In this document: piece after piece, positions 1 to 9,413 of the stretch | Position numbering within the stretch: the first letter of the stretch is position 1 | Layout: the number at the start of each line of letters is the position of its first letter | Assembly (NCBI GenBank): GCA_003644925.1 | Contig: QNDS01000005.1 | Location: forward strand, 1-35,898 | Length of the DNA: 35,898 nucleotides | Source of the DNA: Candidatus Fermentibacterota bacterium | GTDB taxonomy: Bacteria > Fermentibacterota > Fermentibacteria > Fermentibacterales > JCC-6 | Direction of reading: 5' to 3' | Made by a program: the position numbers and the translations under genes | The notes under the pieces: model-generated | What the model saw: only the letters and a program-made list of their open reading frames with translations | Databases searched by the model: none | Told to the model about the DNA's origin: nothing

Positions 1-357
1 CTCCACGAAGAAAAAGGGGAATACACAACAATCGCAGGCGAACTGTCACCATGGCAACGCTTGCTCAAACACATACAAGAAAACAATCTCACAATAACGT
101 CGCTCTCTTTGTGTACCAAAGAAGGGCGACGTTTTCATTTACCGAGCGCCGGAAACAACCCACGTTTCAAGGCATTTGTGGAAGCAGAAAAACCAGCATC
201 ATACAAGATGTTTCGTCAAATTGGAGTCGATATAATGAATGGAAAAGCTGGAAGCCAAGAACTCTACACAGTGATTGAGGCTTTTTATAATGAAAATTTT
301 GGGTTGCAAATATGGGTATGTGAAAAAACAGGTCATTCTTGGAGTCTTATTTTGTGA
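1..357 (+). CDS. Hypothetical protein, 5'-truncated by the window edge
   Basis: Frame 1 is open from base 1 (LHEEKGEYTTIAGELSPWQRLLKHIQENN...) to TGA at 355-357. It is immediately followed by an ATG at 359. Confidence 0.6.
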   Translation, partial: LHEEKGEYTTIAGELSPWQRLLKHIQENNLTITSLSLCTKEGRRFHLPSAGNNPRFKAFVEAEKPASYKMFRQIGVDIMNGKAGSQELYTVIEAFYNENFGLQIWVCEKTGHSWSLIL

Positions 358-358
358 T

Positions 359-2770
359 ATGAAATTTATAGATGATAAAATAATTTTTTATAAAGAAAAA
401 ATTTCATCTTTTGCTCGTCATCTTGAAATTGAAGTAGGAGATATAAAAGAACCGGGGCGTTTCCTTCCACAATTCAAAACAAAACATTGGGGAAACGAAT
501 GTAATTTTTCAATTCGTCTTCTTGATGATGATTATGATTCGGGTGTTGTAAGTGAAATTGGAGATAAAATTCAGTGGGAGCGTGCCGGACGCAAGGTACG
601 AATGTATGAAAAAGATTCAGATGATGAAGATGGAGCTTTTGAGTTTGAGGTTGAACTTGCAGAAAAACCTATAGATAATGTTCTTCGTTTTTCTATTCAA
701 AGTAAAGAATTTAGATTTCTTTATCAAAGACCGCTTACGCAAAAAGAGATTGATGATGGAGGCTCACAGCCAGAGAATACTATTGGATCATATGCTGTAT
801 ATCATAAAACAAAAAAACACAATCTTACTGGTGGTAAACACTACAGGGCGGGAAAAGCTTTTCATATTTACCGGCCTTGGGTTGAGGATTCAGAAGGTAC
901 TAGAGTATGGTGTGACCTAAGGATAGATGATGTAAGTGAGGAATTAACAATTACTATTCCACAGGAATTTTTAGATACTGCTGTTTATCCAATTCTTGTT
1001 GACCCTACTTTTGGTTACACAAGTGTTGGTGCAATTACAAATATCTATATAGCTAATTTTATTGCAAATCGTTCTATAATGATTGGGAGAGCAGCTACGT
1101 TGTCAGAAGATGGTACGCTTGATTCTCTTCATGCCGCTATTTCTTCTGGGGCACCTGATTCTGACTATTACGTTGCATTATATAGAGAAGATAGTGCTGG
1201 GAGCGGTTCTCATGATAAGGTGGCTGGCTATGAAAAGAGTTATAATCCTGACGGAACTTTTGAAACTTTTACTGCTGGCGATGAAGAGATTGTTGCGGAT
1301 GATTATGTTTTTGGAGCAGTTGGTCATGGTGACGATTCGGGTATTGGACCTCCTCCGCAATTTGCTGGAATTTTAGCTGATACGGGTGGGGCTAGTTCAA
1401 ATATTTATTCTGAAACTACTAGTGAGGCGGGTAGTTATAATACGCGAAAATCAGAAGATCCATGGACGGAGACTGCCTCCACTTCAACAACTGAATATTC
1501 TCTTTATGCTACTTATACCGTTGGCGAAACCACGGCAAATGATTCTCGAGATAGTGAGATCACAGGGCAGGATAGCGCAAATTCAAATCGTGATGCGGAA
1601 ATTTCAGGTGAAGCAACAGATAATGATAACAGATCGGCTGAGATATCTGGTGTAGATACCACAGAGGACGCCAGGAGTGCCGAAATAAGCGGTCAAATAG
1701 CAGATAATGATAGCAGAGATGCGGAGATCACGGGAACTCTTGGGGCTACAGATAACAGAGCTTCGGAGATGCACGGAGTCGCTACAGACAATGATTTTCG
1801 TGCGGCAGAATTGACAGGATCACAAGAGGCAAACGATGCAAGAGCTTCCGAAATAATTGGAGAGGCCCCGGCAAATGATTCACGAGATAGTGAAATTACC
1901 GGTGAGATATCAATAACAGATAATAGAGATGCAGAAATAACGGGAGTCGCTGGCGCAACTAATTCACGAGACACGGAGATATCCGGAGTCGCCACAATAA
2001 ACGATGCCCGGAGCGCGGAAATCACAGGACAGTTGTCGGCAAATGATGCAAGGAGTTTTGAAATTACAGGGCAGGTTGTTATTACAGATTCAAGAGATGC
2101 GGAGATCACGGGTGAAAATGTAGACAACGACGCAAGAGGAGCAGAGGTCAACGGTGAAGCAGTAGCAGAGGATAGCAGAGATGCCGAAATTTCTGGTGAA
2201 ATTATATCGAACTCAAACAGATCGTCGGAGATCACGGGAACTCTTGGGGCTACAGATAACAGAGCTTCGGAGATGCACGGAGTCGCTACAACAAACGACG
2301 TCCGGAGTTCTGAAATTACAGGAGTCGCAACAATAAACAGCTCGAGAAGCGCAGAGATTTCCGGTGAAATAAATCAAAACGATTCAAGAGATGCGGAGAT
2401 CACGGGTGCAACCTTAACAGGCAATAGCAGAGGCGCAGAAATTTCTGGTGGCTTAATTGTTACCGACACCAGAGCAGTCGAGATTATTGGTGAGGCAATT
2501 ATAAATGATTTTCGATCTGCTGAAATCAATGGAACTGAGCAAGCGGTTGATTCGAGGGCTTCTGAGATCACCGGAATCGAGACAGTTTTCTCATCTAGGA
2601 ACTCAGAAATTACTGGTATTCTGGGAAGTTCATCATCCAGAGGGGCCGAAATCAACGGACAGAGAGTAAATCCGTACTGTCCCCTACCCTCTCCTTATAC
2701 CCCGAAAACTTCCCCGTACACTAGGAAAGAGGGGATATATAGCCCGTATCCTAAACGAAACTGCAATTAA
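359..2770 (+). CDS. Putative virion/tail-associated protein with C-terminal array of 14-aa repeats and an SPY-rich tail
   Basis: Long ORF (listed from 275; ATG at 359 follows the previous stop and has the common ATATG context). N-terminal part contains AVYPILVDPTFGY. C-terminal part has 27 NDSRDSEITG-like repeats. Confidence 0.75.
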   Translation: MKFIDDKIIFYKEKISSFARHLEIEVGDIKEPGRFLPQFKTKHWGNECNFSIRLLDDDYDSGVVSEIGDKIQWERAGRKVRMYEKDSDDEDGAFEFEVELAEKPIDNVLRFSIQSKEFRFLYQRPLTQKEIDDGGSQPENTIGSYAVYHKTKKHNLTGGKHYRAGKAFHIYRPWVEDSEGTRVWCDLRIDDVSEELTITIPQEFLDTAVYPILVDPTFGYTSVGAITNIYIANFIANRSIMIGRAATLSEDGTLDSLHAAISSGAPDSDYYVALYREDSAGSGSHDKVAGYEKSYNPDGTFETFTAGDEEIVADDYVFGAVGHGDDSGIGPPPQFAGILADTGGASSNIYSETTSEAGSYNTRKSEDPWTETASTSTTEYSLYATYTVGETTANDSRDSEITGQDSANSNRDAEISGEATDNDNRSAEISGVDTTEDARSAEISGQIADNDSRDAEITGTLGATDNRASEMHGVATDNDFRAAELTGSQEANDARASEIIGEAPANDSRDSEITGEISITDNRDAEITGVAGATNSRDTEISGVATINDARSAEITGQLSANDARSFEITGQVVITDSRDAEITGENVDNDARGAEVNGEAVAEDSRDAEISGEIISNSNRSSEITGTLGATDNRASEMHGVATTNDVRSSEITGVATINSSRSAEISGEINQNDSRDAEITGATLTGNSRGAEISGGLIVTDTRAVEIIGEAIINDFRSAEINGTEQAVDSRASEITGIETVFSSRNSEITGILGSSSSRGAEINGQRVNPYCPLPSPYTPKTSPYTRKEGIYSPYPKRNCN
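1538..2671 (+). repeat. 27 tandem coding repeats of 42 bp (14 aa, consensus xDSRxAEITGxxxx)
   Basis: Counted directly in the translation: strict 14-residue periodicity of R-x-x-E-I/M/L/V-x-G from N422 of the 275-start ORF. Confidence 0.95.
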
Positions 2771-2774
2771 GTGG

Positions 2775-2780
2775 TATAAT
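2775..2780 (+). promoter_or_regulatory. Extended -10 (TGGTATAAT), predicted leaderless start of the 2789 gene
   Basis: TATAAT 2775-2780; first T 14 nt before ATG 2789. Confidence 0.6.
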
Positions 2781-2788
2781 ATAAACAT

Positions 2789-3412
2789 ATGGCACAAAAA
2801 GGCTACACGACAAAAGAGGATATCGAAAATTATATACTGTCAGATATCGACAGTTCTTTCGACGATCAAATTGATGAATGGATCGAGGCAGTTGAGAACA
2901 TCATAGACAAAATGACAAACCGCAATTTTATCGCTGATACGGAAGCCACCGCACGTCTATTTGATGGTGATGGTTCAGAAAAATTGATTATCGATGAGGC
3001 CGTAGAGATCACCAAAGTGGAAGTTGGCAACGATGATTATGGTGCGAGCTTTTCAGAAGTATCGGCAAGCGGAGCTGGTAGATATTTTCTCGAGCCGTCA
3101 AATTTTACAGTGCGAAACTTACCTGTCTATATGGTAACTCTAAGATCGCAAGTGTTTGTCTGTGGAAAACAGAATCAACGCATCACGGCAAAATGGGGAT
3201 CTTTTGTGGCCGTCCCGGAAGATATCAGCTTTGCTGCGACTGTATTTGTTGCAGGTATTTTAAATCAGAGCAGACAAGGCGGGGATGAAATCAAGAGTGA
3301 GAAGATCGGAAATTATCAGGTCACATATAACACCGACAAAGACGGGAATTCCTGGGCGGATTTTTCAAGAGCGATGGCGATTTTATCAGTAAACAAACGC
3401 ATTCTGATATGA
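2789..3412 (+). CDS. Head-tail connector (gp6-like adaptor)
   Basis: 207 aa. N-terminus GYTTKEDIENYILSDIDSSFDDQIDEWIEAVENIIDKMTNR resembles head-tail connector adaptors; position fits the head-tail joining module. Confidence 0.6.
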   Translation: MAQKGYTTKEDIENYILSDIDSSFDDQIDEWIEAVENIIDKMTNRNFIADTEATARLFDGDGSEKLIIDEAVEITKVEVGNDDYGASFSEVSASGAGRYFLEPSNFTVRNLPVYMVTLRSQVFVCGKQNQRITAKWGSFVAVPEDISFAATVFVAGILNQSRQGGDEIKSEKIGNYQVTYNTDKDGNSWADFSRAMAILSVNKRILI

Positions 3413-3723
3413 GCATAGAGAGATTTTTCACGACAACTTTCGCAGTCACTCGGATGAGTTGGTCAAATGAAAGTTCGGCCGAAGTATCCGCAGGCTCTTT
3501 TATTGGTCATATTCAACAGGCCCGGCCAGAACATGCAGAATTCGTCGGTGAAGCGTGGGGCCAGACATTCCTTGTGTGGTGCGCGCAGGATACGGACGTA
3601 CAGGCCGGTGACACGATCACTATAGCGTCAGGGGACTATTCCGGCACATATTCAGTAAAGAACGTACAAAACAACGCCACAGGCTCAAATGACCATCTTG
3701 AGGTTACTATAATCAAGGACTGA
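3409..3723 (+). CDS. Putative head closure/head-tail joining protein
   Basis: 104-aa ORF overlapping the connector stop by 4 nt; synteny only. Confidence 0.45.
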   Translation: MSIERFFTTTFAVTRMSWSNESSAEVSAGSFIGHIQQARPEHAEFVGEAWGQTFLVWCAQDTDVQAGDTITIASGDYSGTYSVKNVQNNATGSNDHLEVTIIKD

Positions 3724-3724
3724 T

Positions 3725-4174
3725 ATGCCAGCTTCTGCTTTAAAAATTGAGATGATAGGGAGGAAAGAACTGGAAGCGGCCATAAAACGTAATCCGCAGA
3801 AGGTATTGAAAGAAGGTAGGCTGTATATAACACGAGGCCTCGCAGTTTATAAGCAGGGAATTTTGAGGAGCCCATGGAGAGTAGGTGGGAATGGTGGGGG
3901 TGCGCCAGTATCAAATGATTCTCGTTTTCCTAGATCAAACCAAAGACAGAGATCAGGCAATTTGAGAGACTCGCATCAAACGACTATCAGAGGCCTTGTC
4001 GGGCGTATAGGACCAAACAAATCGCTCTCACCGTATGCAAATTTTGTCCATGAAGGGACTAGAAAAATGAAAAAAAGACCATGGCTTGACCATGTCAAGA
4101 AAACGAAGGATGGGAAAATCACAAAACTTTATAATCGGATGCTCAAAAATATAGTAGCCGACCTAGCAGAATAA
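3725..4174 (+). CDS. HK97 gp10-like neck/tail component
   Basis: 149 aa; basic, with SPYANFVHEGTRKMKKRPWLDHV resembling the Y-A-x-x-V/x-E-x-G-T motif of gp10-like proteins. Confidence 0.6.
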   Translation: MPASALKIEMIGRKELEAAIKRNPQKVLKEGRLYITRGLAVYKQGILRSPWRVGGNGGGAPVSNDSRFPRSNQRQRSGNLRDSHQTTIRGLVGRIGPNKSLSPYANFVHEGTRKMKKRPWLDHVKKTKDGKITKLYNRMLKNIVADLAE

Positions 4175-4177
4175 TAT

Positions 4178-4597
4178 ATGTTCGCAGCAATCAGATCAAA
4201 AATCGACGCAACCCTCGCAGCAATACCAGAAATAAAACAGTATTCATCTTCACCAAAAACGAAGATATCTAACTATCCCTATGTGTTTTATTTTCCTTCC
4301 GGATTTGAAAATTCATATGAAACAAACCAGGAAAATTTGAAGGTGTATCGCTTTCAAATGTTTGCGATAGTGGGAACAAAACAGACAACAGAAGCCTCGG
4401 CGTCCGATGTTTTGGCTGGGGTAGTGGATGCAATCATTACAAAATTTGATGAAGATTGGAATCAAGGACTTATCGATAATCATAGAGTCTGGATGACAAT
4501 GGACTCTGGGGACTCATGGGAAATGTCAGAAGAGCAGGACGGGCTTGAGATATACGCTCCATTGTCGCTAGAATTCCGCTTGTTGACAGACGTATAA
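4178..4597 (+). CDS. Putative tail terminator/completion protein
   Basis: 139-aa ORF between the gp10-like gene and the tail tube candidate; synteny. Confidence 0.45.
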   Translation: MFAAIRSKIDATLAAIPEIKQYSSSPKTKISNYPYVFYFPSGFENSYETNQENLKVYRFQMFAIVGTKQTTEASASDVLAGVVDAIITKFDEDWNQGLIDNHRVWMTMDSGDSWEMSEEQDGLEIYAPLSLEFRLLTDV

Positions 4598-4600
4598 AAA

Positions 4601-4609
4601 TGCTATAAT
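4601..4609 (+). promoter_or_regulatory. Extended -10 promoter TGCTATAAT
   Basis: TGCTATAAT at 4601-4609, with TTGACA at 4583-4588 (15-nt spacer). Lies upstream of the tail tube gene. Confidence 0.55.
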
Positions 4610-4638
4610 ACATATATCAATTTTAAAGAAAAATCCAT

Positions 4639-5625
4639 ATGGAAATAATAGGAAGACAAATAGAGTTCGGTGTCGCTACAGAAGCAGTCCGAAGTGTCGC
4701 GGAAAGTTCCGCAGACAAATGGATGCGTAAAGTGACCGCAAATATTGTCGAGCGTGCAGAACATGCACTTGACGATACCACAAGAGGCCGCCTCGAGGAT
4801 GGGGAAGGTCGAAGAGTAGTACAGAAATTTGTAGAAGGGGATCTCGAGGGAGTGCTACATGCCGACGTACTCGGGTGGTTTCTCTCAAATGTTTACGGGG
4901 TAGTTGTATCTTCAAATGTCGTTGGATCCGTTTATTCGCATGTGTTCACACTCGGTCAGAATATCCAGCATCCGAGTCTCACACTTTTTGCAAAAGACGG
5001 ATCTGTTCAACAGCTCACTTTCGCAAATTCAATGATAAGCACGCTTGAAATGAGCGTCGCAATCGATGAGCTTGTGCGTTTTACAGTTTCGTTTATCGGA
5101 GGAGTTGCAGCAGATGATACAGATACACCGTCCTATGATACGGAGTACGACTTTATTGCTCGAGATGTAGAGGTGAAAATTGCAGATTCAGAAGGAGGAT
5201 TAGCTGGTGCGACCGCTACGAAAGCAAAAGATTTATCTATTACATGGGATCAAGGACTTATCAGAGATCATGTAGTGGGATCGTATGACCCGGATGATAT
5301 CTACAATGCAAAATTGATGATCGAAGGAGAGCTAACTCTCAATTTTGCGGACGAGGCTCTAAAAGATTTGTATCTTAGTGATGATGCAAAATATATGAGC
5401 ATCACAATACAAGGTGCAGCAGATATCGGAAGCGGTAACAATCCTACTATCACAATTCTTTTGAACAAAGTGCAGTTCATGGATTGGAATAGAGAAGGCG
5501 CCGCAAATGAACTCTCCACAGAGACCGTCACATTCCAAGCATTCTACAACCCAGCAGACACACAGCAGTCACAAGTGACTCTCCAAAACTTGACAAGTTC
5601 ATACGTGAACGTGCCAAGCAGCTAA
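4639..5625 (+). CDS. Major tail tube protein (putative)
   Basis: 328-aa ORF upstream of the chaperone/tape-measure pair; position and composition fit a tail tube subunit. Confidence 0.6.
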   Translation: MEIIGRQIEFGVATEAVRSVAESSADKWMRKVTANIVERAEHALDDTTRGRLEDGEGRRVVQKFVEGDLEGVLHADVLGWFLSNVYGVVVSSNVVGSVYSHVFTLGQNIQHPSLTLFAKDGSVQQLTFANSMISTLEMSVAIDELVRFTVSFIGGVAADDTDTPSYDTEYDFIARDVEVKIADSEGGLAGATATKAKDLSITWDQGLIRDHVVGSYDPDDIYNAKLMIEGELTLNFADEALKDLYLSDDAKYMSITIQGAADIGSGNNPTITILLNKVQFMDWNREGAANELSTETVTFQAFYNPADTQQSQVTLQNLTSSYVNVPSS

Positions 5626-5658
5626 AAAAAACACGGGCCGGCACAATGTCGGCCCGTG
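5624..5658 (-). terminator. Rho-independent terminator for the minus-strand TM2 gene
   Basis: Perfect 9-bp stem CACGGGCCG (5632-5640)/CGGCCCGTG (5650-5658). The plus-strand A-run on its left reads as a U-tract on the minus strand. Confidence 0.75.
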
Positions 5659-5668
5659 AAATGTTGTT

Positions 5669-5869
5669 CTATGCGTACTTTTTTTCAAAGTCCTCTTGCT
5701 TTACCCCAGCCCATCGGATAATATCCACTATCGCAATGACAGAGGGTATCCCAGTCCAGAAAAAAACGCAAAGAAGCACTCCGATGCCTATCTGTCCAAC
5801 ATAAAAACGCTGGACACCAAAGGCCCCTAGAAAGAGTGCAAGCAACATAGCGACAGTCTTGTTTCTCAT
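5669..5869 (-). CDS. TM2-domain-like small membrane protein
   Basis: 66 aa: MRNKTVAMLLALFLGAFGVQRFYVGQIGIGVLLCVFFWTGIPSVIAIVDIIRWA; typical TM2 pattern (G-x-x-G-x-x-R-F-Y-x-G). The only convincing minus-strand gene, with its own terminator. Confidence 0.8.
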   Translation of the reverse strand: MRNKTVAMLLALFLGAFGVQRFYVGQIGIGVLLCVFFWTGIPSVIAIVDIIRWAGVKQEDFEKKYA

Positions 5870-5924
5870 ATGTACGTATTAAGAATTAAATCATACAATC
5901 ATACTATAACATAATATAGAAAAT

Positions 5925-6242
5925 ATGTCAAGACCAGTACGAACAATCAAACTTGCAGAGTGCGAAGTAGATATCGTCACAGAGCTCACGTGGGGAGAAA
6001 AAGAGAGATGTCAAAATGTACTTTTGAGTGGTGCAAAAGTGGACTCAAAAGGTCTGAAAGATTTTGACGCCAGTTCTCTGTATGAAGCAAAACTTTTTCT
6101 CATGGAAATTGGAATTATTGAGATACGAAAAGGTGAAGTCAAAAGCAAATTTAAAAAAGAATGGGTCGAAAATTTATCGGCAAGTGATGGTGATTTACTC
6201 TACGATGAACTCGATAAGCTCAATAAAAAAAAAGAAGCTTAG
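5925..6242 (+). CDS. Tail assembly chaperone, short form (gpG-like)
   Basis: 105 aa ending at an A9 run just before the stop; directly upstream of the tape measure gene. Confidence 0.7.
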   Translation: MSRPVRTIKLAECEVDIVTELTWGEKERCQNVLLSGAKVDSKGLKDFDASSLYEAKLFLMEIGIIEIRKGEVKSKFKKEWVENLSASDGDLLYDELDKLNKKKEA

Positions 6243-6448
6243 AGGATGAACATCTAAAATGGCAAATTCAAGGCAAAAAAGATCCCGGTGTGGATGTAGT
6301 AATGGAGTCGCTAAGCGAAAGATATGGGTGGACACCAGATCAAATACGATCTATGCGGTGGGAGGACGTCGATAATTACCTTGAAATAATCAGGATGAAA
6401 AATAGACTTGAAAATGCAAGGGCAAAAAAATCAAAAATGAAAAAATAG
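5925..6448 (+). CDS. Tail assembly chaperone, -1 frameshifted long form (gpGT-like)
   Basis: After the A9 run (6225-6233) the -1 frame stays open: RSLEDEHLKWQIQGKKDPGVDVVMESLSERYGWTPDQIRSMRWEDVDNYLEIIRMKNRLENARAKKSKMKK* ending at 6448, four bases before the tape measure ATG. Confidence 0.75.
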
Positions 6449-6451
6449 CAT

Positions 6452-7897
6452 ATGCCAGATAGTCGAGAATTACAATTATTACTAACACTCAAAGACAAGG
6501 CCAGCAAACAGCTCGCTGGTGTTTCTAAAAAATTTGAGCAAAATGCAAAGAAAATCGGCAAAGCGATGACTGTCGCAGGTGTGGCAATCACCGCTCTCGG
6601 TGTGACGAGCATCAAGGCTTTTCAGGCACAAGAACGAGCTGAAACCCGTTTGACTCAAATTGCAAAAGAAGTCACGGGCGCAACGGATGAACAGATCAAA
6701 TCCATGAAAGATCTTTCGGCCGAATATCAAAAACTTGGAGTTGTCGGCGATGAGGTTCTTATTTCCGGACAATCTCAACTTGCATCATTTTCATTGACGT
6801 CAGATGAAATTGGCGTATTGACCGGAAGCATGGCCGATTTATTGGTCGCGAATAAAGGTGTCAATGCAACACAAGAAGACGCTATCACTTCGGCAAACGC
6901 CCTCGGCAAAGCCGTAGCAACTGGACTTCTCGGACCTCTCCAGCTTTCAGGTGTTTTATTGACAGATCAACAAAAAGCATTATTTGAAGTTGCAGACCAA
7001 ACAGAGAGGGTAGCTATTTTGAATGATGTGCTACAACAAAATTATGGGGGTTTGAATGAAGCCATGCGACAAACGTCGGAGGGTGGAGTACAGGCACTGA
7101 AAAATAGTTTTGGTGATCTTCAAGAACAGATCGGAGCTCAGCTCGTGCCGATGCTTCAAAAAATTGTTGATAAACTCAAACCTATTATCGACAATGTTAT
7201 GGCTTGGATCAAAGAAAACCCGGAACTAACACAAAAGATCGTCATGGTTGTTGCCGCACTTGGTGCATTTCTACTCATCATGGGACCAATACTTATGGCA
7301 ATCACTGGGCTCATTGCGGTTTTCGTATTCCTCTTCTCGCCAATAGGGTTAATTATAATCGCGATCGGCTTGCTCATAGCAGTTGGCGTATTCTTCGCTC
7401 TCAAATGGACGGAAATCAAAGAGGATTTGTTAGTGATATGGAATGAACTTGCAAAAGTCGGAGGACAAATAGCAACAAAATTGAAAGAAGCTTGGGCGAG
7501 TTTTACGGGTGCAATTAAATCGGCAATCGTCGGTGCTTTCGAGTCTGTAAAAAGTGTTATAAAGTCCGGGATAAATTGGATTATAAACAAACTCAATAAA
7601 TTTGTCCGGGCGGCGAATGCAATTACTTCAAAGATGAATATTGTACCAGGTGTCAATATTCCAAATATTCCGGAAATACCACATCTCGCGAAAGGTGGAA
7701 TTGTGACACAGCCTACCACGGCGCTCATCGGAGAGGCCGGATCCGAGGCTATCATACCGCTCGACAAAGCAGGCGGATTTGGCACTACAATCAGTATCAC
7801 TGTCAATGGAGATGTAACAGGTATGGAACTCGTCGGAAAAGTAAAACAAGCAATTATGATGGAGCTTGGGCAAAATACACGCTTTGCCACAGGATAA
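6452..7897 (+). CDS. Tail tape measure protein
   Basis: 481 aa with an N-terminal coiled region, central hydrophobic helices (IVMVVAALGAFLLIMGPILMAITGLIAVFVF) and C-terminal LAKGGIVTQPTTALIGEAGSEAIIPL, typical of tape measure proteins. Confidence 0.92.
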   Translation: MPDSRELQLLLTLKDKASKQLAGVSKKFEQNAKKIGKAMTVAGVAITALGVTSIKAFQAQERAETRLTQIAKEVTGATDEQIKSMKDLSAEYQKLGVVGDEVLISGQSQLASFSLTSDEIGVLTGSMADLLVANKGVNATQEDAITSANALGKAVATGLLGPLQLSGVLLTDQQKALFEVADQTERVAILNDVLQQNYGGLNEAMRQTSEGGVQALKNSFGDLQEQIGAQLVPMLQKIVDKLKPIIDNVMAWIKENPELTQKIVMVVAALGAFLLIMGPILMAITGLIAVFVFLFSPIGLIIIAIGLLIAVGVFFALKWTEIKEDLLVIWNELAKVGGQIATKLKEAWASFTGAIKSAIVGAFESVKSVIKSGINWIINKLNKFVRAANAITSKMNIVPGVNIPNIPEIPHLAKGGIVTQPTTALIGEAGSEAIIPLDKAGGFGTTISITVNGDVTGMELVGKVKQAIMMELGQNTRFATG

Positions 7898-7905
7898 TTT
7901 TTTCT

Positions 7906-9408
7906 ATGATAACAGTCGAGATCAACAGCGTCGACGTTACCGATCAAATAGAACAGAGGACTTTGCAGGTCACACAGAATCTCACATATCAGGTTGACAC
8001 TGCGTTTTTCAACGTCAGAAAGGGAGGATCAAAAACGCTCGTCCCTTCTTACGGAGATGAGATCGAAATATACGACGGCTCTGAAAAAATACTTGGCGGT
8101 ACTATTCTATCCGTCAACATAACACCTATCGCAGGCGCAGAGGGTGAATTTTTTGTTGTGAATTGTGTTGATCGTACATATGAAATGGACAAACTCATGG
8201 CGGCCAAGACTTATGAAGACGAAACCATCGAGGATATCATTGCAGATCTTGTCACTACATATGCGTCAGCTTTCACGACCGTAAACGTAAACTCAACCCT
8301 TCTCATTGAAAAAATTGTCTTCAATCAAGTGCCTCTATCGGTATGTATAAAGAGACTCGCCGATACTGTTGGCTATGATTGGTATGTCGATTCAGACAGA
8401 GATATACATTTCTTTTCAAAAGATGCAAATTCCGCGCCGTTTGGTATCACTGATACGAACGGAAATTATGTATATAATTCACTCAATCGAGTTGTAGACG
8501 GTAGCCAGGTGGTCAATACGGTCAAAGTCAGAGGTGGCGAATACAATGGAAATACTTATAGCGATCAAATAACCGTATCCGGAAATAATACCAAATCTTT
8601 CAAATTGCCATACCGTTTCGCAAATCTCACAGTCACACTGGACACCGGAGGCGGACCAGTCGCACAAACAGTCGGGCTCGATTTCATTGATGACTTCACG
8701 AGCAAAGATGTACTCCACAATTTTCAGGACAGGATGATACGATTTGAAACCGCACTCTCTAGTGGTGATATTATTGCGTTCACAGGAAACCCAAAAGTCA
8801 GAGTGTTCACTATTGCCGAAGATCCTATATCCAAAGAAGCATACGGGGTAATAGAAAAATTGATACGAGACGGCACAATAGAGAGTAATGCTATTGCTCG
8901 AAGACGCGCAAGCGCCGAATTGTTCATCTATTCGGAGCCTATTATCGACGCAAAATTTACTACCTACACAACAGGGTTGCGTACTGGTATGATTATGACA
9001 GCACAAAGTGATATACAAGGCTTTGAAGAGGAATTGATGATAAAATCTCTCACTTTCAAAATGCGCGATCACGACAATTTTCAATATGAAGTGAGTCTCG
9101 TGTCTACACGACGTTATGATTTCATTACTCTTTTACAGCAACTTATTGAGCCGGACGCACAGCCTTCGGATGAAAATGAGACTAGCGAACAAATATATGC
9201 GGATACACAAGTCGTCACAGTACAAGAAGAATATGAAGTCGTTGCGCCTTTTGAGGATGAGGAGGATATCACAGTATCAGAAAATTATATACTAAATCCT
9301 CTCGGTGCAGGCGTGGACGCTCTTTATACCTTGTCACCATACACACCGTCCGGTCAACTAGACACAAGAAGACCGGGACGTCTAGGGATTTCCTTTAGAG
9401 TCTATTGA
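7906..9408 (+). CDS. Phage tail/baseplate protein
   Basis: 500 aa downstream of the tape measure; ITVEINSVDVTDQIEQRTLQVTQNL...YGDEIEIYDGSEKILGGTI resembles baseplate hub/distal tail-type proteins. Confidence 0.6.
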   Translation: MITVEINSVDVTDQIEQRTLQVTQNLTYQVDTAFFNVRKGGSKTLVPSYGDEIEIYDGSEKILGGTILSVNITPIAGAEGEFFVVNCVDRTYEMDKLMAAKTYEDETIEDIIADLVTTYASAFTTVNVNSTLLIEKIVFNQVPLSVCIKRLADTVGYDWYVDSDRDIHFFSKDANSAPFGITDTNGNYVYNSLNRVVDGSQVVNTVKVRGGEYNGNTYSDQITVSGNNTKSFKLPYRFANLTVTLDTGGGPVAQTVGLDFIDDFTSKDVLHNFQDRMIRFETALSSGDIIAFTGNPKVRVFTIAEDPISKEAYGVIEKLIRDGTIESNAIARRRASAELFIYSEPIIDAKFTTYTTGLRTGMIMTAQSDIQGFEEELMIKSLTFKMRDHDNFQYEVSLVSTRRYDFITLLQQLIEPDAQPSDENETSEQIYADTQVVTVQEEYEVVAPFEDEEDITVSENYILNPLGAGVDALYTLSPYTPSGQLDTRRPGRLGISFRVY

Positions 9409-9413
9409 TATGC

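Noticed and set aside
1693-2235. 180-aa minus-strand ORF within the repeat array (and 2374-2655)
   Set aside because: Antisense shadow of the 42-bp coding repeats; its periodicity mirrors the + strand protein.
1538-2671. CRISPR array
   Set aside because: Tandem repeats are contiguous coding 42-mers without conserved-repeat/unique-spacer structure; no cas genes.
7156-7947. 263-aa minus-strand ORF antisense to the tape measure gene
   Set aside because: Low-complexity antisense reading frame over a confidently assigned + strand gene; no family resemblance.
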